Source: JAISDD01 sp031553935 (GTDB taxonomy: Bacteria; Bacillota; Syntrophomonadia; Syntrophomonadales; Syntrophomonadaceae). From it: a stretch of DNA of 14,789 bases. The DNA is taken from NCBI GenBank assembly GCA_031553935.1, contig JAVBKS010000036.1, positions 1 through 14,789 on the forward strand, written 5' to 3'. Under the pieces are notes generated by a model. The model saw only the letters and a list, made by a program, of their open reading frames with translations, searched no databases and was not told where the DNA came from. Position numbers and translations under genes: made by a program. Shown in pieces: positions 1-8,497 of the stretch (position 1 is its first letter; every line of letters begins with the position of its first letter).

Positions 1-114
1 GTGAAGTAATAAGATTAGACGGCGCTATCAGAATGCAGCCCAGATAAGTCTTAGCGGAAAATACTAATACAAATTTAGGCAATAAAATATTTAAACATTT
101 AGGAGGATTCATTA

Positions 115-1335
115 ATGGCAAAGAATGCTAATGATGTAGTACTAACTCATTTTGCAAGGACCCCGTTCGACAGGTTCGGTGGGATCTGCCAAAAGATCCA
201 CAGTATTGATTACACGGAAATGGTACTGAGAGAATTAATAAAAAGATCGGGACTAAAAGAAGATCAAGTCGATGAAATATTTTACGGCTCCGCTCTTCAT
301 CTGGAGTCCGGAATCAGAACCGATATCCCCATTCGCCAAGCTTTATTACAAGCAGGCTTCCCTGTTACCACAGTATCGACAACCATTAACAGAGCATGCT
401 GCTCGACCACTTCAGCAGCACAATTTGCCTGGAGAAATCTAACCTTCGGAGAGTCAGAGCTGTTATTTGTGTGCGGCGCTGATAACATGCAAAATGTGCC
501 TTTGATCTTAGATGCGAAGCATCGCCATAATCCCAATAGAATTGCTCACATCCAAATTACCGATACCATGCTGGGAGCTGGATACCCCGGATTTGGAATC
601 GTTTCCAAGGATGCTGGTGAAGTTGCATTAGAGTATGGAATCACCAGAGAAATGCAAGATGAATGGGCAGCCGGCAGCCATGAAAAATGGGGTAAAGCCT
701 TTGATAAAGGCTATTTCACCGAAGAAATATTCCCTATTGAAGTTAAATCAGGCGGCAAGATGGTAACTATGGATAAAGACCAACAGCCACGCCCGGGAAC
801 AACTGTGGAAGTGCTTTCCAAATTACCAACCGTTTATGGCAGCCCGACTGTAACCGGCGGAAACGCTCCAGGCCTGAACTCCGGCGGCTCCGGTGTCGTA
901 ATGATGACTCGTAAAAAAGCTGAAGAACTGGGCCTGCAACCTTTAGCCAAAGTTTTGCGCGTAACCAGCTTGGCTTCTGATTACAAATATATTGCTCGCG
1001 TACCGGCACAAGCAATCTTACACGCATGTGATACCAACGGCTTGAAATTAGACGATATCGAAGTAATCGAAATCAATGAAGCATTCGCAGCAATGCCATT
1101 AGTATCAACTAAGGTCATGTCAAATGGCGATGATGGCAAATGGAATCACTTGAAATCAATCACCAACATCAATGGCGGAGCGGTAGCTATCGGACATCCG
1201 ATCGGCGGAACCGGAACCCGTTTAATGATGACAGCCATGCGTGAATTAAGAGCCAGAGGCGGAAAATATGCAGTAGCAGCTATCTGCGGTGGACTAGCCC
1301 AAGGTGATGCCGTAATTTTAGAAGCTGAATATTAA
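115..1335 (+). CDS. thiolase family protein (acetyl-CoA C-acyltransferase type)
   Basis: This 406-residue protein is close to the usual thiolase length of 390-400. It should cleave 3-ketoacyl-CoA with CoA, or condense two acyl-CoAs in the reverse direction, in the cytoplasm. The nucleophile region is at residues 92-100 (N-R-A-C-C-S-T-T-S), where C95 aligns with the acyl-accepting cysteine. The NEAF motif is at 321-324, the GHPIGGTGTR motif supplies H361, and the C-terminal CGG motif supplies the second cysteine, C391, so all catalytic positions are kept. The nucleophile motif is C-C-S-T rather than the common C-x-S-G, so substrate range cannot be read from it. AGGAGG at 101-106 lies 8 bases before the ATG and fixes the start. 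It is the first gene of a co-directional beta-oxidation cluster. Decayed remains of a paralogue lie at 9523-10184. Confidence 0.93.
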   Translation: MAKNANDVVLTHFARTPFDRFGGICQKIHSIDYTEMVLRELIKRSGLKEDQVDEIFYGSALHLESGIRTDIPIRQALLQAGFPVTTVSTTINRACCSTTSAAQFAWRNLTFGESELLFVCGADNMQNVPLILDAKHRHNPNRIAHIQITDTMLGAGYPGFGIVSKDAGEVALEYGITREMQDEWAAGSHEKWGKAFDKGYFTEEIFPIEVKSGGKMVTMDKDQQPRPGTTVEVLSKLPTVYGSPTVTGGNAPGLNSGGSGVVMMTRKKAEELGLQPLAKVLRVTSLASDYKYIARVPAQAILHACDTNGLKLDDIEVIEINEAFAAMPLVSTKVMSNGDDGKWNHLKSITNINGGAVAIGHPIGGTGTRLMMTAMRELRARGGKYAVAAICGGLAQGDAVILEAEY

Positions 1336-1381
1336 AAAGACACTAGGGTAAATAACATTGATTTTTTGAAATTAAACAGTA

Positions 1382-1413
1382 CATCGGCAAGTGAGATTCC
1401 TTGCTTGCCGATG
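1382..1413. other. intergenic hairpin between thiolase and hydratase genes
   Basis: A perfect 10-bp inverted repeat, CATCGGCAAG at 1382-1391 and CTTGCCGATG at 1404-1413, encloses a 12-base loop. No T-run follows, so it is not a standard intrinsic terminator. It may be an mRNA-processing or stabilising structure within one operon, or an attenuating element; that role is inference. Confidence 0.6.
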
Positions 1414-1438
1414 ACAAAAACTTCAAGGAGGGTAACCT

Positions 1439-2218
1439 GTGGAATTAAAAACCATGCTATACGAAAAACAGGGCAATGTAGCGATAATGTCGTTTAATCG
1501 CCCCAAAGTTATGAATGCAATAAATCCTGATGTATTAGATGACATCATCGCAATGACCGAGGCAGCAGCTAAGGATGATGAAGTCAAAGCCATAATTCTA
1601 ACCGGCGGGCCAAAGGTTTTTGCTGCCGGCGGTGACATTGATTCGATGCTTACAGTCACTCCGGTTGATGTTGAAGATTATATTGGAAAATGCCATATCG
1701 CTTTTAATGGCTTAACTTATATCAATAAACCGGTAGTTGCAGCCATTGCTGGCTTAGCTCTTGGCGGCGGATTCGAAATTGCTCTGGCTTGTGATATTAG
1801 GATCGCTGCTGAAGGAGCACAATTAGGTACACCTGAAACTAATCTGGGGCTCTTCCCGGCTGGCGGCGGAACCCAGAGAATAACCCGCATGGCTGGAGTT
1901 GCTTGGGCCAAAGACATGATACTAACCGGAGATCCTATTGATGCCGAAACCGCACAACGTATTGGCTTAGTAACCAGAGTAGTACCGAAAGAAAACCTAA
2001 TGGATGAAGCTATGAAGCTTGCTAAGAAACTAGCTGCTAAGGCTCCAATTACAACCAGAATAACCAAACAGTGCTTAAATAACTCGACTGATACCAATAT
2101 GGCTGCCGGATTGCAATATGAACAGAAATGTTTTGCCTACATTTTTGCGACCGAAGATCATATGGAAGGCTTAAAATCCTTCATTGAAAAGCGTAAACCG
2201 GTTTTCCAAGGAAAATAA
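1439..2218 (+). CDS. enoyl-CoA hydratase / crotonase family protein
   Basis: This 259-residue crotonase-fold protein has the normal family length. It should hydrate 2-enoyl-CoA to 3-hydroxyacyl-CoA. The oxyanion-hole segment FAAGGDI is at 61-67 and the second one is around GLALGGG at 105-111. Both acid/base glutamates of true hydratases are present: E113 (in GGGFE) and E133 (in TPET). The loop after the second glutamate reads FPAGGGTQR instead of the common FPGAGGTQR, a minor variation. The start is GTG: AAGGAGGG at 1425-1432 is correctly spaced from it, and no ATG is better placed. The gene lies 103 bases after the thiolase and 52 before the CoA-transferase, consistent with one operon. The exact chain-length preference is not visible. 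Confidence 0.93.
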   Translation: MELKTMLYEKQGNVAIMSFNRPKVMNAINPDVLDDIIAMTEAAAKDDEVKAIILTGGPKVFAAGGDIDSMLTVTPVDVEDYIGKCHIAFNGLTYINKPVVAAIAGLALGGGFEIALACDIRIAAEGAQLGTPETNLGLFPAGGGTQRITRMAGVAWAKDMILTGDPIDAETAQRIGLVTRVVPKENLMDEAMKLAKKLAAKAPITTRITKQCLNNSTDTNMAAGLQYEQKCFAYIFATEDHMEGLKSFIEKRKPVFQGK

Positions 2219-2270
2219 AAACGAACATTGTTGTCAACAGATCAATGATTTTTAAAAGGGAGGGTTTCAT

Positions 2271-3626
2271 TTGACTCAACAGTGGCAGGATTACTATAAA
2301 GAGAGACTTGTAACTCATGCAGAAGCTGCAAAACATGTACAATCCAACTGGCTTATGATGCTTGACTGTGCGTCCACTTCAACTTCAGCTCAGATGCATC
2401 AAGCGATATTTGACCGCGCCAATGAACTAGAGAATGTTATCATGGGTGAATCATTGGTAATGGCACCGCATATTGGACTGACGCCTCAAGGAAACGAGAA
2501 GTTGTGGGGACATATTCAATTCGCTACCGGATATGCCTTAGGACCGGCGAGGGAGCTCTATAAACAACAATATCTTGATAAATTAGTTTGCCAAGCCCAT
2601 GACACTCATGTTTATTTAGCAAATAACTGTGACGCGATTTTTGCTTCGGTATCACCTCCTGATGAACATGGTTTTCTATGTAAGTCGGTATGTAATTTTT
2701 ACACCTTGGCAGCAATTCGCGAAGGCAAAAAGACCGGCAAAAACAAACTGGTAGTAGCTGAAGTAAATGACCAATTACCAGTTGTATACGGTGATAATTT
2801 TATCCATGTATCTGAAATTGATTATTTCGTCGAAATATCATCTCCCCTCCCAGAATTCAGTTCGGCATCACCTAATCCTTCAAAAGAAGAATTAGCAATT
2901 GCCCAATTCGTATCGGAAATGATAAATGACGGAGACACAATTCAAATCGGAATAGGTACTATACCTGAAACGGTTGTCAGTATGCTTGACAACAAACATG
3001 ACCTTGGAGTGCATTCCGAACTTTTATCAAATGGTTTTATTGATCTTATCGAAAAGGGAGTTATCACCAACACCAAGAAAACAGAGCTTCCTGGAATCAC
3101 CAGTTTTGCATTTGCCCTAGGTGATAAGCGATTGTACGATTATGCCACCAGGAATTATAAAGCCCAATGCTTACCAGGTGCTGAACTAAATGATCCTAGA
3201 GTAATTGCGCGGCAGAAGAATATTTTTGCGGTTAACAATATTCTTCTAGTTGATCTCACTGGTCAATCAACCTGTGAAGGTTTAGGTACCAGACAGGTAA
3301 GCGGAATTGGCGGCCAATTGAATTTCCAAATCGGATCTTCATTCTCAGAAGGCGGAAGAGCATTGCAGTTAGTTTTATCAACTAAGAAAGCTAAAGATGG
3401 CACCCTGCAATCGGCGATAGTTCCAACCCTTCCAGAAGGAACCCCAGTAAGCACCCCGAGATATTTTGCTGATTATATTGTAACCGAGTATGGTGTTGCT
3501 GACCTCAGGTATAGAACCCAGAGACAAAGACTTGATGCATTAATAGCTATAGCCCATCCTGATTTTCGGGGAGAGCTCAGACAAGCTGCCCGCAAGAGAT
3601 TTTATCCGGCTATTGCTCAGAACTAA
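2271..3626 (+). CDS. class I acyl-CoA:carboxylate CoA-transferase (acetyl-CoA hydrolase/transferase family), copy 1
   Basis: This 451-residue protein belongs to the single-chain family that includes 4-hydroxybutyrate and butyryl-CoA:acetate CoA-transferases. It would activate a fatty acid by taking CoA from another acyl-CoA, sparing ATP. E250 in the segment LGVHSELLSNG aligns with the glutamate known in this family to form the glutamyl-CoA thioester. GIGTIPETV at 227-235 and SGIGGQ at 344-349 are further family hallmarks, the latter contributing to the oxyanion/CoA site. The start is TTG at 2271, set by GGGAGG at 2258-2263 with 7 bases of spacing; the N-terminus MTQQWQDYYK matches MTLKWQEYYK of copy 2, which supports it. 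The paralogue at 10258 is roughly half identical. True donor and acceptor acids cannot be told from sequence. Confidence 0.92.
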   Translation: MTQQWQDYYKERLVTHAEAAKHVQSNWLMMLDCASTSTSAQMHQAIFDRANELENVIMGESLVMAPHIGLTPQGNEKLWGHIQFATGYALGPARELYKQQYLDKLVCQAHDTHVYLANNCDAIFASVSPPDEHGFLCKSVCNFYTLAAIREGKKTGKNKLVVAEVNDQLPVVYGDNFIHVSEIDYFVEISSPLPEFSSASPNPSKEELAIAQFVSEMINDGDTIQIGIGTIPETVVSMLDNKHDLGVHSELLSNGFIDLIEKGVITNTKKTELPGITSFAFALGDKRLYDYATRNYKAQCLPGAELNDPRVIARQKNIFAVNNILLVDLTGQSTCEGLGTRQVSGIGGQLNFQIGSSFSEGGRALQLVLSTKKAKDGTLQSAIVPTLPEGTPVSTPRYFADYIVTEYGVADLRYRTQRQRLDALIAIAHPDFRGELRQAARKRFYPAIAQN

Positions 3627-3716
3627 GATCAACAAAATAGGCGGCTTTTTATTGACCCAGCTCCTGAGAGCATACCGGCAATAAAAAATATTGATAATTA
3701 TAAGGAGGCAGAAATT

Positions 3717-4847
3717 GTGAAGAGCGCAATGCCTTATACACCAGAACATGAAATGTATCGCAAAGCCATAGCAAGCTTCGTGGAAAAAGAGATTACGCCC
3801 AATTATGCAAAGTGGGATGAAGAAGGGGAATTTCCCAAAGAATTATTCACCAAGATGGGGGAAAACGGCTATCTATGCACCTGGGCAGATGAGAATTATG
3901 GCGGAGTAAACGCCGATTTTCTGTATGACTATATACTAACCGAAGAGGTATATAGTAAGGGCGGCAATGGAATAAGCATACCCTTGCACAGCTCCATTGC
4001 GTCACCATATATAGCAGCATACTCCAATGATGAGCAAAAAGAGCGCTGGCTGCCTGGCTGCGTAAGCGGAGAATTAGTGACAGCTATTGCCATGACAGAG
4101 CCGGGAGCAGGATCTGACTTAATGGCAATCAGAACTAAAGCCGTAAAAGACGGAGATTCATATATTATAAACGGATCCAAAACCTTCATCACCAATGGAA
4201 CCCTAGCAGATATTATTATAGTGGCAGCAAAAACAGAAGCTAAGGGCATAACCCTATTTGTAGTAGAACGGGATACCCCTGGATTCTCTCGAGGCAAGCC
4301 AATTCCTAAGATAGGACTTCACTGCGGCGACACCTCTGAGCTGTTCTTTGAAGACTGCCGGATACCGGCTGCTAATTTGCTGGGAGCTGAAGGCAAAGGT
4401 TTTCTATATCTGATGCAAAAGTTGCAGCAAGAACGCGTAATCATGGCGGCTTGCAATGTTTGCATGGCCCAGCATTCCTTAAACCTCACTTTAGAATACG
4501 TCCAAGAGCGTCAATTGTTTGGCAAGAAACTGAGTCAATTTCAAAATACCCAATATGTATTAGCCGAATGTGCAACCGAAATTGAAATCGCCAAATGCTT
4601 TGTTGACCAACTAGCAGTAGCCCATATGAATAACGAAAACGTAGTCAAAGAAGTAAGTATGGCTAAATACTGGGCGGCAGAAATGAACCATAGAGTAGCA
4701 AGCCGCTGTTTACAGCTGTTTGGTGGCTATGGCTACTGTATAGAATATGATATTTCCCGTCAGTTTGTAGACTCTAGAGTCCAGACCATAGTAGCCGGAA
4801 CCTCTGAAGTTATGAAGGGCATAATAGCCAAAGAGATGGGAATGTAA
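3717..4847 (+). CDS. acyl-CoA dehydrogenase, tandem copy 1
   Basis: This 376-residue flavoprotein should oxidise acyl-CoA to 2-enoyl-CoA and pass electrons to an electron-transfer flavoprotein, which is not encoded here. The first family signature AMTEPGAGSDL is at 125-135 and the C-terminal signature (QLFGGYGY to VAGTSEV) spans 333-365. At the position where short- and medium-chain enzymes carry the catalytic glutamate (Y-E-G-T) this protein has A360 (V-A-G-T). It has QQER with E239 in the helix that supplies the base in isovaleryl-CoA and long-chain dehydrogenases, so it is probably of that type. GTG at 3717 is the start: AAGGAGG at 3702-3708 is 8 bases away, whereas the next ATG is too far. 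It is about 70-75 percent identical to the next gene, a tandem duplication. Confidence 0.93.
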   Translation: MKSAMPYTPEHEMYRKAIASFVEKEITPNYAKWDEEGEFPKELFTKMGENGYLCTWADENYGGVNADFLYDYILTEEVYSKGGNGISIPLHSSIASPYIAAYSNDEQKERWLPGCVSGELVTAIAMTEPGAGSDLMAIRTKAVKDGDSYIINGSKTFITNGTLADIIIVAAKTEAKGITLFVVERDTPGFSRGKPIPKIGLHCGDTSELFFEDCRIPAANLLGAEGKGFLYLMQKLQQERVIMAACNVCMAQHSLNLTLEYVQERQLFGKKLSQFQNTQYVLAECATEIEIAKCFVDQLAVAHMNNENVVKEVSMAKYWAAEMNHRVASRCLQLFGGYGYCIEYDISRQFVDSRVQTIVAGTSEVMKGIIAKEMGM

Positions 4848-4850
4848 AAG

Positions 4851-5015
4851 GACTGTCTAAAAAGTCCATCTGCTTGTACCCTTCGGGTATCACTGATGTT
4901 GGCTGCGCTAACAGATTAAGAAAGTTAGCATCAAAGTAATCGCGACCGGAGGGAGTGCCGATAAATAGAAGCCTTTAGGCTGACTATCGGCCAGCTGAAG
5001 CTTTTTATCCTAGTC
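4851..5015. mobile_element. MITE-like structured element (GACT...AGTC), copy 1
   Basis: This non-coding 165-bp block lies between the two acyl-CoA dehydrogenase genes. Its first 21 bases match the left end of the element at 12114-12233, and its last 17 bases (AGCTTTTTATCCTAGTC) match that element's right end. The ends are imperfect inverted repeats: GACT-GTC-TAAAAAG-TCCA against GACT-AGGA-TAAAAAG-CTCCA. The interior forms hairpins: TACCC/GGGTA at 4877-4889, GCTAAC/GTTAGC at 4907-4929, and GCCGATA/TATCGGC at 4957-4991 enclosing AGCCT/AGGCT. There is no open reading frame, so it is non-autonomous if mobile. No clear target duplication is visible at this copy. Confidence 0.65.
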
Positions 5016-5098
5016 ATTTAAGGTTAGAGAAATTATAACGACTTTTGGACTTCTTGATATTCTTGGGCCCTAAAGTCTCTAGGAGGAACCAAAGGAAA

Positions 5099-6244
5099 AT
5101 GAAAAGTTTACTGCCATTCACTTCAGAGCATGATATGTACCGCAAAGCGGTAGCGAGTTTCATAGATAAAGAAATAGTACCGAATCATGCAAAATGGGAA
5201 GAAGAATGCATATTCCCGAGGGAAATATTCAGCAAAATGGGAGAGAACGGCTATCTCTGCACCTGGGCCGATGAAAAATACGGCGGAGTAAATGGAGACT
5301 TTCTCTACGACTATATACTGGCAGCGGAAATGCATCTAAAAGGAGTAAACGGCGGCAATGTACCCCTGCATTGCAGCGTAGTAGTGCCTTACATCGATGC
5401 CTATGCAAATGATGAACAAAAAGAGCGTTGGCTGCCGGGCTGTGTAAGCGGAGAGTTAATAAGTGCAATAGCTATGACCGAACCGGGGGCCGGATCTGAT
5501 TTAATGGCCATGCGCAGCAAAGCGGTTAAAGATGGAGACAGTTATATCTTAAATGGCTCCAAAACCTTTATCAGCAATGCAGGGATGTGTGATTTGGCAA
5601 TAGTTGCAGCCAAGACCGATGCTGCAGCCGGGCACAGAGGGATAAGTCTATTCGTAATCGAGAGAAATACCCCAGGCTTAAGTGTAGGCAAGCAGATACC
5701 CAAAATAGGCTTGCATGCAGGAGATACCGCCGAATTATTCATGGAAGACTGCCGGGTTCCGGCTGCGAATCTATTAGGTGAAGAAGGCAAGGGCTTTCTG
5801 TACCTAATGCAAAAACTACAGCAAGAACGTCTGATAGTATCGGTATACAACGTGTATATGGCCCAGCGTTCCTTAGATCTTACTTTGGAATACGTGGAGC
5901 AAAGACAATTATTCGGTAAGAAACTAAGTGGGTTCCAAAACACGCAGTACGTACTGGCAGAAGTGGCGACCGAGATTGAATTAGCCAAAAGCTTCTTAGA
6001 TCAGCTTACCTTAGCGCATATAAACAAAGAGAATGTGGTTAAGGAAGTAAGCATGGCGAAATTCTGGATAAATGAAATGAATCATCGGGTTGCCAGCCGT
6101 TGCCTACAATTATTCGGCGGCTACGGCTATTGCACAGAATACGATATATCAAGACAATTTGTTGATTCCAGAGTACACACCATAGTAGCCGGAACCTCAG
6201 AAGTAATGAAAGGGATAATAGCCAAAGAGATGGGGCTAAAATAG
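5099..6244 (+). CDS. acyl-CoA dehydrogenase, tandem copy 2
   Basis: This 381-residue protein is a duplicate of the gene at 3717. The start is taken at ATG 5099, not the upstream in-frame TTG at 5045. From 5099 the N-terminus reads MKSLLPFTSEHDMYRK, matching MKSAMPYTPEHEMYRK of copy 1, and AGGAGG (5081-5086) and AAAGG (5091-5095) precede it. Signature AMTEPGAGSDL is at 125-135; the putative catalytic base is E243 in QQERL; A364 replaces the C-terminal glutamate of medium-chain enzymes. Copy 2 has a five-residue insertion around 174-178 relative to copy 1 (DAAAGHRG), and small changes near the substrate cavity (for example YNVYM against CNVCM), so the pair may differ in chain length or branching preference; that is inference. 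It is separated from copy 1 by 251 bases that hold a MITE-like element. Confidence 0.93.
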   Translation: MKSLLPFTSEHDMYRKAVASFIDKEIVPNHAKWEEECIFPREIFSKMGENGYLCTWADEKYGGVNGDFLYDYILAAEMHLKGVNGGNVPLHCSVVVPYIDAYANDEQKERWLPGCVSGELISAIAMTEPGAGSDLMAMRSKAVKDGDSYILNGSKTFISNAGMCDLAIVAAKTDAAAGHRGISLFVIERNTPGLSVGKQIPKIGLHAGDTAELFMEDCRVPAANLLGEEGKGFLYLMQKLQQERLIVSVYNVYMAQRSLDLTLEYVEQRQLFGKKLSGFQNTQYVLAEVATEIELAKSFLDQLTLAHINKENVVKEVSMAKFWINEMNHRVASRCLQLFGGYGYCTEYDISRQFVDSRVHTIVAGTSEVMKGIIAKEMGLK

Positions 6245-6273
6245 TTTCGGTTAGTGTTAGAGAGGAGAATAGC

Positions 6274-7449
6274 ATGAAACTTCCGCTAGAAGGGATCAAA
6301 ATACTAGATTTATCTAGACTGTTGCCTGGTCCGCTATGCAGTCAGCTGTTGGCAGATCTGGGTGCAGAAGTAATAAAAATAGAAGAATATAATGGCGGCG
6401 ATTATACTCGCTGGATGCCTCCAAAGCTTAAAACACAATGTATTCATTTTTATACTGTAAATCGCAATAAGAAGAGCCTTAAATTAGATCTGCGAGCAGA
6501 AAAAGGCAAAGAAATATTTAAGGAATTAGCAAAAACTGCAGATGTCATCTTAGAAACTTTTAGACCTGGAGCCATGGACCGCTTGGGTTTAGGCTATGAA
6601 GACATAAAGGCCATAAACCCGCAGATAGTATATTGCTCCTTAACTGGTTTCGGCCAAGAAAGCCCCTATAAAAATATACCCGGGCATGATATCAATTATC
6701 TAAGTGTTGCAGGGATTCTAAGCACTATTGGAACCAAGGAAGGCAAGCCTGTAATTCCAGGAATTCAAATAGCCGATATTGCCGGTACTTTTAATGCCAC
6801 TATTGCTATATTAGCAGCGCTGTACGGCAAGAGGAATAATAATAATGGCCAGTATATAGATGTGGCTCTAACTGACAGTGCAATTCTATTCCAAACCTTA
6901 AGCATGGGAGAATTCACTTTCTCAGGGATTAATCCGCAGATGTCCAATGAACCATTAGCGTCTAAATATGCTTTTTATGATGTATATGAAGCCAAAGACG
7001 GCAAATATTTAGCTTTTGGCAATGTGGAAGACAAATTCTGGTCAGATTTCTTAAAAGCCGTTAACCGTGAAGATCTCATGAAGGATATGTTTGCAGGTGA
7101 GCCCAGACAATCAGAGGTAAAAGCGGAAGTTGCAGCAATCGTAAAAACCAAAACCGCATCCGATTGGATGGAATTATTGAAGGATTATGATGTATGCATA
7201 ACTCCTGTTAATAATTACGCAGAAGCTCTTGAGGATCCGCATATAAAGGCCCGCGAGCTTTGGTTTACAGTAGATGACCCCAATGAAGGGAAAATGCTTC
7301 AATTGTCCTACCCGGCTAAGTTCTCCGACTACAAACCGGGCTGGCGTACACCTCCGCCCAAGCTAGGTGAAAACAGCGAAGAAATCGTTAAAGCTTTGGG
7401 CTATAGCGATGCTCAAGTCAAAGAGCTTTTTGAAACCAAAGTAATTTAG
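6274..7449 (+). CDS. CaiB/BaiF family III CoA-transferase or alpha-methylacyl-CoA racemase
   Basis: This 391-residue protein has the family III fold signature from residue 1 (MKLPLEGIKILDLSRLLPGP) and GAEVIKIE near 30-37. The GHDINY segment around 137-142, the aspartate in QIADIAG around 165-171, and VEDKFW around 251-256 correspond to the His, Asp and Glu regions of the alpha-methylacyl-CoA racemase branch. The aspartate is also the acyl-carrying residue of true transferases. It may therefore epimerise 2-methyl-branched acyl-CoAs or transfer CoA between acids; sequence alone does not decide. GAGGAG at 6262-6267 sets the ATG. It starts only 29 bases after the acyl-CoA dehydrogenase gene, so the two are probably co-transcribed. 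Confidence 0.88.
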   Translation: MKLPLEGIKILDLSRLLPGPLCSQLLADLGAEVIKIEEYNGGDYTRWMPPKLKTQCIHFYTVNRNKKSLKLDLRAEKGKEIFKELAKTADVILETFRPGAMDRLGLGYEDIKAINPQIVYCSLTGFGQESPYKNIPGHDINYLSVAGILSTIGTKEGKPVIPGIQIADIAGTFNATIAILAALYGKRNNNNGQYIDVALTDSAILFQTLSMGEFTFSGINPQMSNEPLASKYAFYDVYEAKDGKYLAFGNVEDKFWSDFLKAVNREDLMKDMFAGEPRQSEVKAEVAAIVKTKTASDWMELLKDYDVCITPVNNYAEALEDPHIKARELWFTVDDPNEGKMLQLSYPAKFSDYKPGWRTPPPKLGENSEEIVKALGYSDAQVKELFETKVI

Positions 7450-7500
7450 TATTACCTCCGGAAAAACCTGATCACGAAAATCACACCATTATGGCAGAGC

Positions 7501-7534
7501 CTGGAGGGTGACAATAAATCCAATCACCCTCCAG
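7501..7534. other. intergenic hairpin after the CaiB/BaiF gene
   Basis: A perfect 11-bp inverted repeat, CTGGAGGGTGA at 7501-7511 and TCACCCTCCAG at 7524-7534, has a 12-base loop. It lies 51 bases after the stop codon. No T-run follows on either side, so it is not a standard intrinsic terminator, but it could protect the 3' end of the upstream mRNA or weaken readthrough. The remaining bases up to 7693 show nothing I can support beyond the ribosome binding site of the next gene. Confidence 0.6.
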
Positions 7535-7693
7535 ATACCAAAATCGCATCATTTATAACTACAGTCACAAAATATTAATCATACCCTATCGAAAAACCAA
7601 GCTATGTTATCAAATTTTGTTAAGAAGACTTCACAACTTGCTATAAATGTTAATCCCAGCAAAGACAAAATAATAATTAGGGGGAGAAATAAG

Positions 7694-8446
7694 ATGAGAT
7701 TTGTTGACAAAGTTGTTATTGTAACTGGCGGAGCTAACGGGATTGGAGAAACTACTTGTGAATCATTTGCCAAAGAAGGGGCTAAGGTGGTAATCGCAGA
7801 TATCGATGATGCTGGCAAAGACGTATCTGAGCGCCTGAATCAAATGGGATATGACACCTTGTTTGTAAAATGCAATATTGCTGAAGAGGCGGAGATAATC
7901 GGCCTTATTGAGCAAGCGGTCCAAAAATATGGGAAATTGAACGTGTTTTGTGCCAATGCCGGCATTACATTGCATAAAATGCCGCTTGATCAAAATATAG
8001 ATGATTTCGACAGATTAATAAATATTAACGCCCGGGCAATTTACTTCTGCAATAAGTATGCTACCGCTCAGTTCATAAAGCAAGGCACTAAAGGATCAAT
8101 CGTCAATACCAGCTCAGCAGCATCGCTGACAGTAAGACCTGCAGTTTCAGCCTATTCGGTCTCTAAAGGTGCAAATAATGTCGTCGCGAAAGCGTTTACA
8201 AAAGCATACGCTTCATTGGGAATTAGGTACAACACGGTATGTCCGGGCGGAGTGTCGACCAAAATGATTGCGGAATTAATGGCAGCCCAGCCAAAAGAAT
8301 TGACCGATGCCGCTTTGGCACTGCATCCGATTGGTAGATGGGGTGAGACCCAGGAAGTTGCTAATGCCATTCTGTTTTTGGCAAGTGACGACGCATCATA
8401 TATAACCGGAGCTACTCTTACCGTTGATGGCGGTTTCTCAGTGTAA
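7694..8446 (+). CDS. SDR family NAD-dependent oxidoreductase, tandem copy 1
   Basis: This 250-residue classical short-chain dehydrogenase has the glycine-rich motif TGGANGIG at 11-18 and D36 at the end of the second strand, which favours NAD over NADP. NAG is at 88-90. The catalytic triad is S141, Y154 and K158 with the expected 13-residue Ser-Tyr spacing. In this neighbourhood it is the best candidate for a 3-hydroxyacyl-CoA dehydrogenase, since no classical one is encoded here; a 3-oxoacyl reductase or an unrelated alcohol dehydrogenase remains possible. The start is ATG 7694, preceded by AGGGGGA at 7679-7685; an in-frame ATG at 7604 would add 30 low-complexity residues and has no good binding site. 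SDR copy 2 follows after 51 bases. Confidence 0.88.
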   Translation: MRFVDKVVIVTGGANGIGETTCESFAKEGAKVVIADIDDAGKDVSERLNQMGYDTLFVKCNIAEEAEIIGLIEQAVQKYGKLNVFCANAGITLHKMPLDQNIDDFDRLININARAIYFCNKYATAQFIKQGTKGSIVNTSSAASLTVRPAVSAYSVSKGANNVVAKAFTKAYASLGIRYNTVCPGGVSTKMIAELMAAQPKELTDAALALHPIGRWGETQEVANAILFLASDDASYITGATLTVDGGFSV

Positions 8447-8497
8447 ACAAGGTCTTATAGTGATTCGTTAATAAATATTTTATGAGGTGGAGTTTGA

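Noticed and set aside
1..114. Promoter for the thiolase operon
   Set aside because: No convincing -35/-10 pair or TTGATA-N4-TATCAA site is visible; the promoter may lie upstream of the window.
5045..5098. Upstream TTG extension of the second acyl-CoA dehydrogenase
   Set aside because: The extra 18 residues have no counterpart in the tandem copy, and the ribosome binding sites (5081-5086, 5091-5095) fall inside this extension, pointing to ATG 5099.
7604..7693. Upstream ATG extension of SDR copy 1
   Set aside because: No binding site precedes 7604, and the SDR fold begins at the expected distance from ATG 7694, which has AGGGGGA before it.
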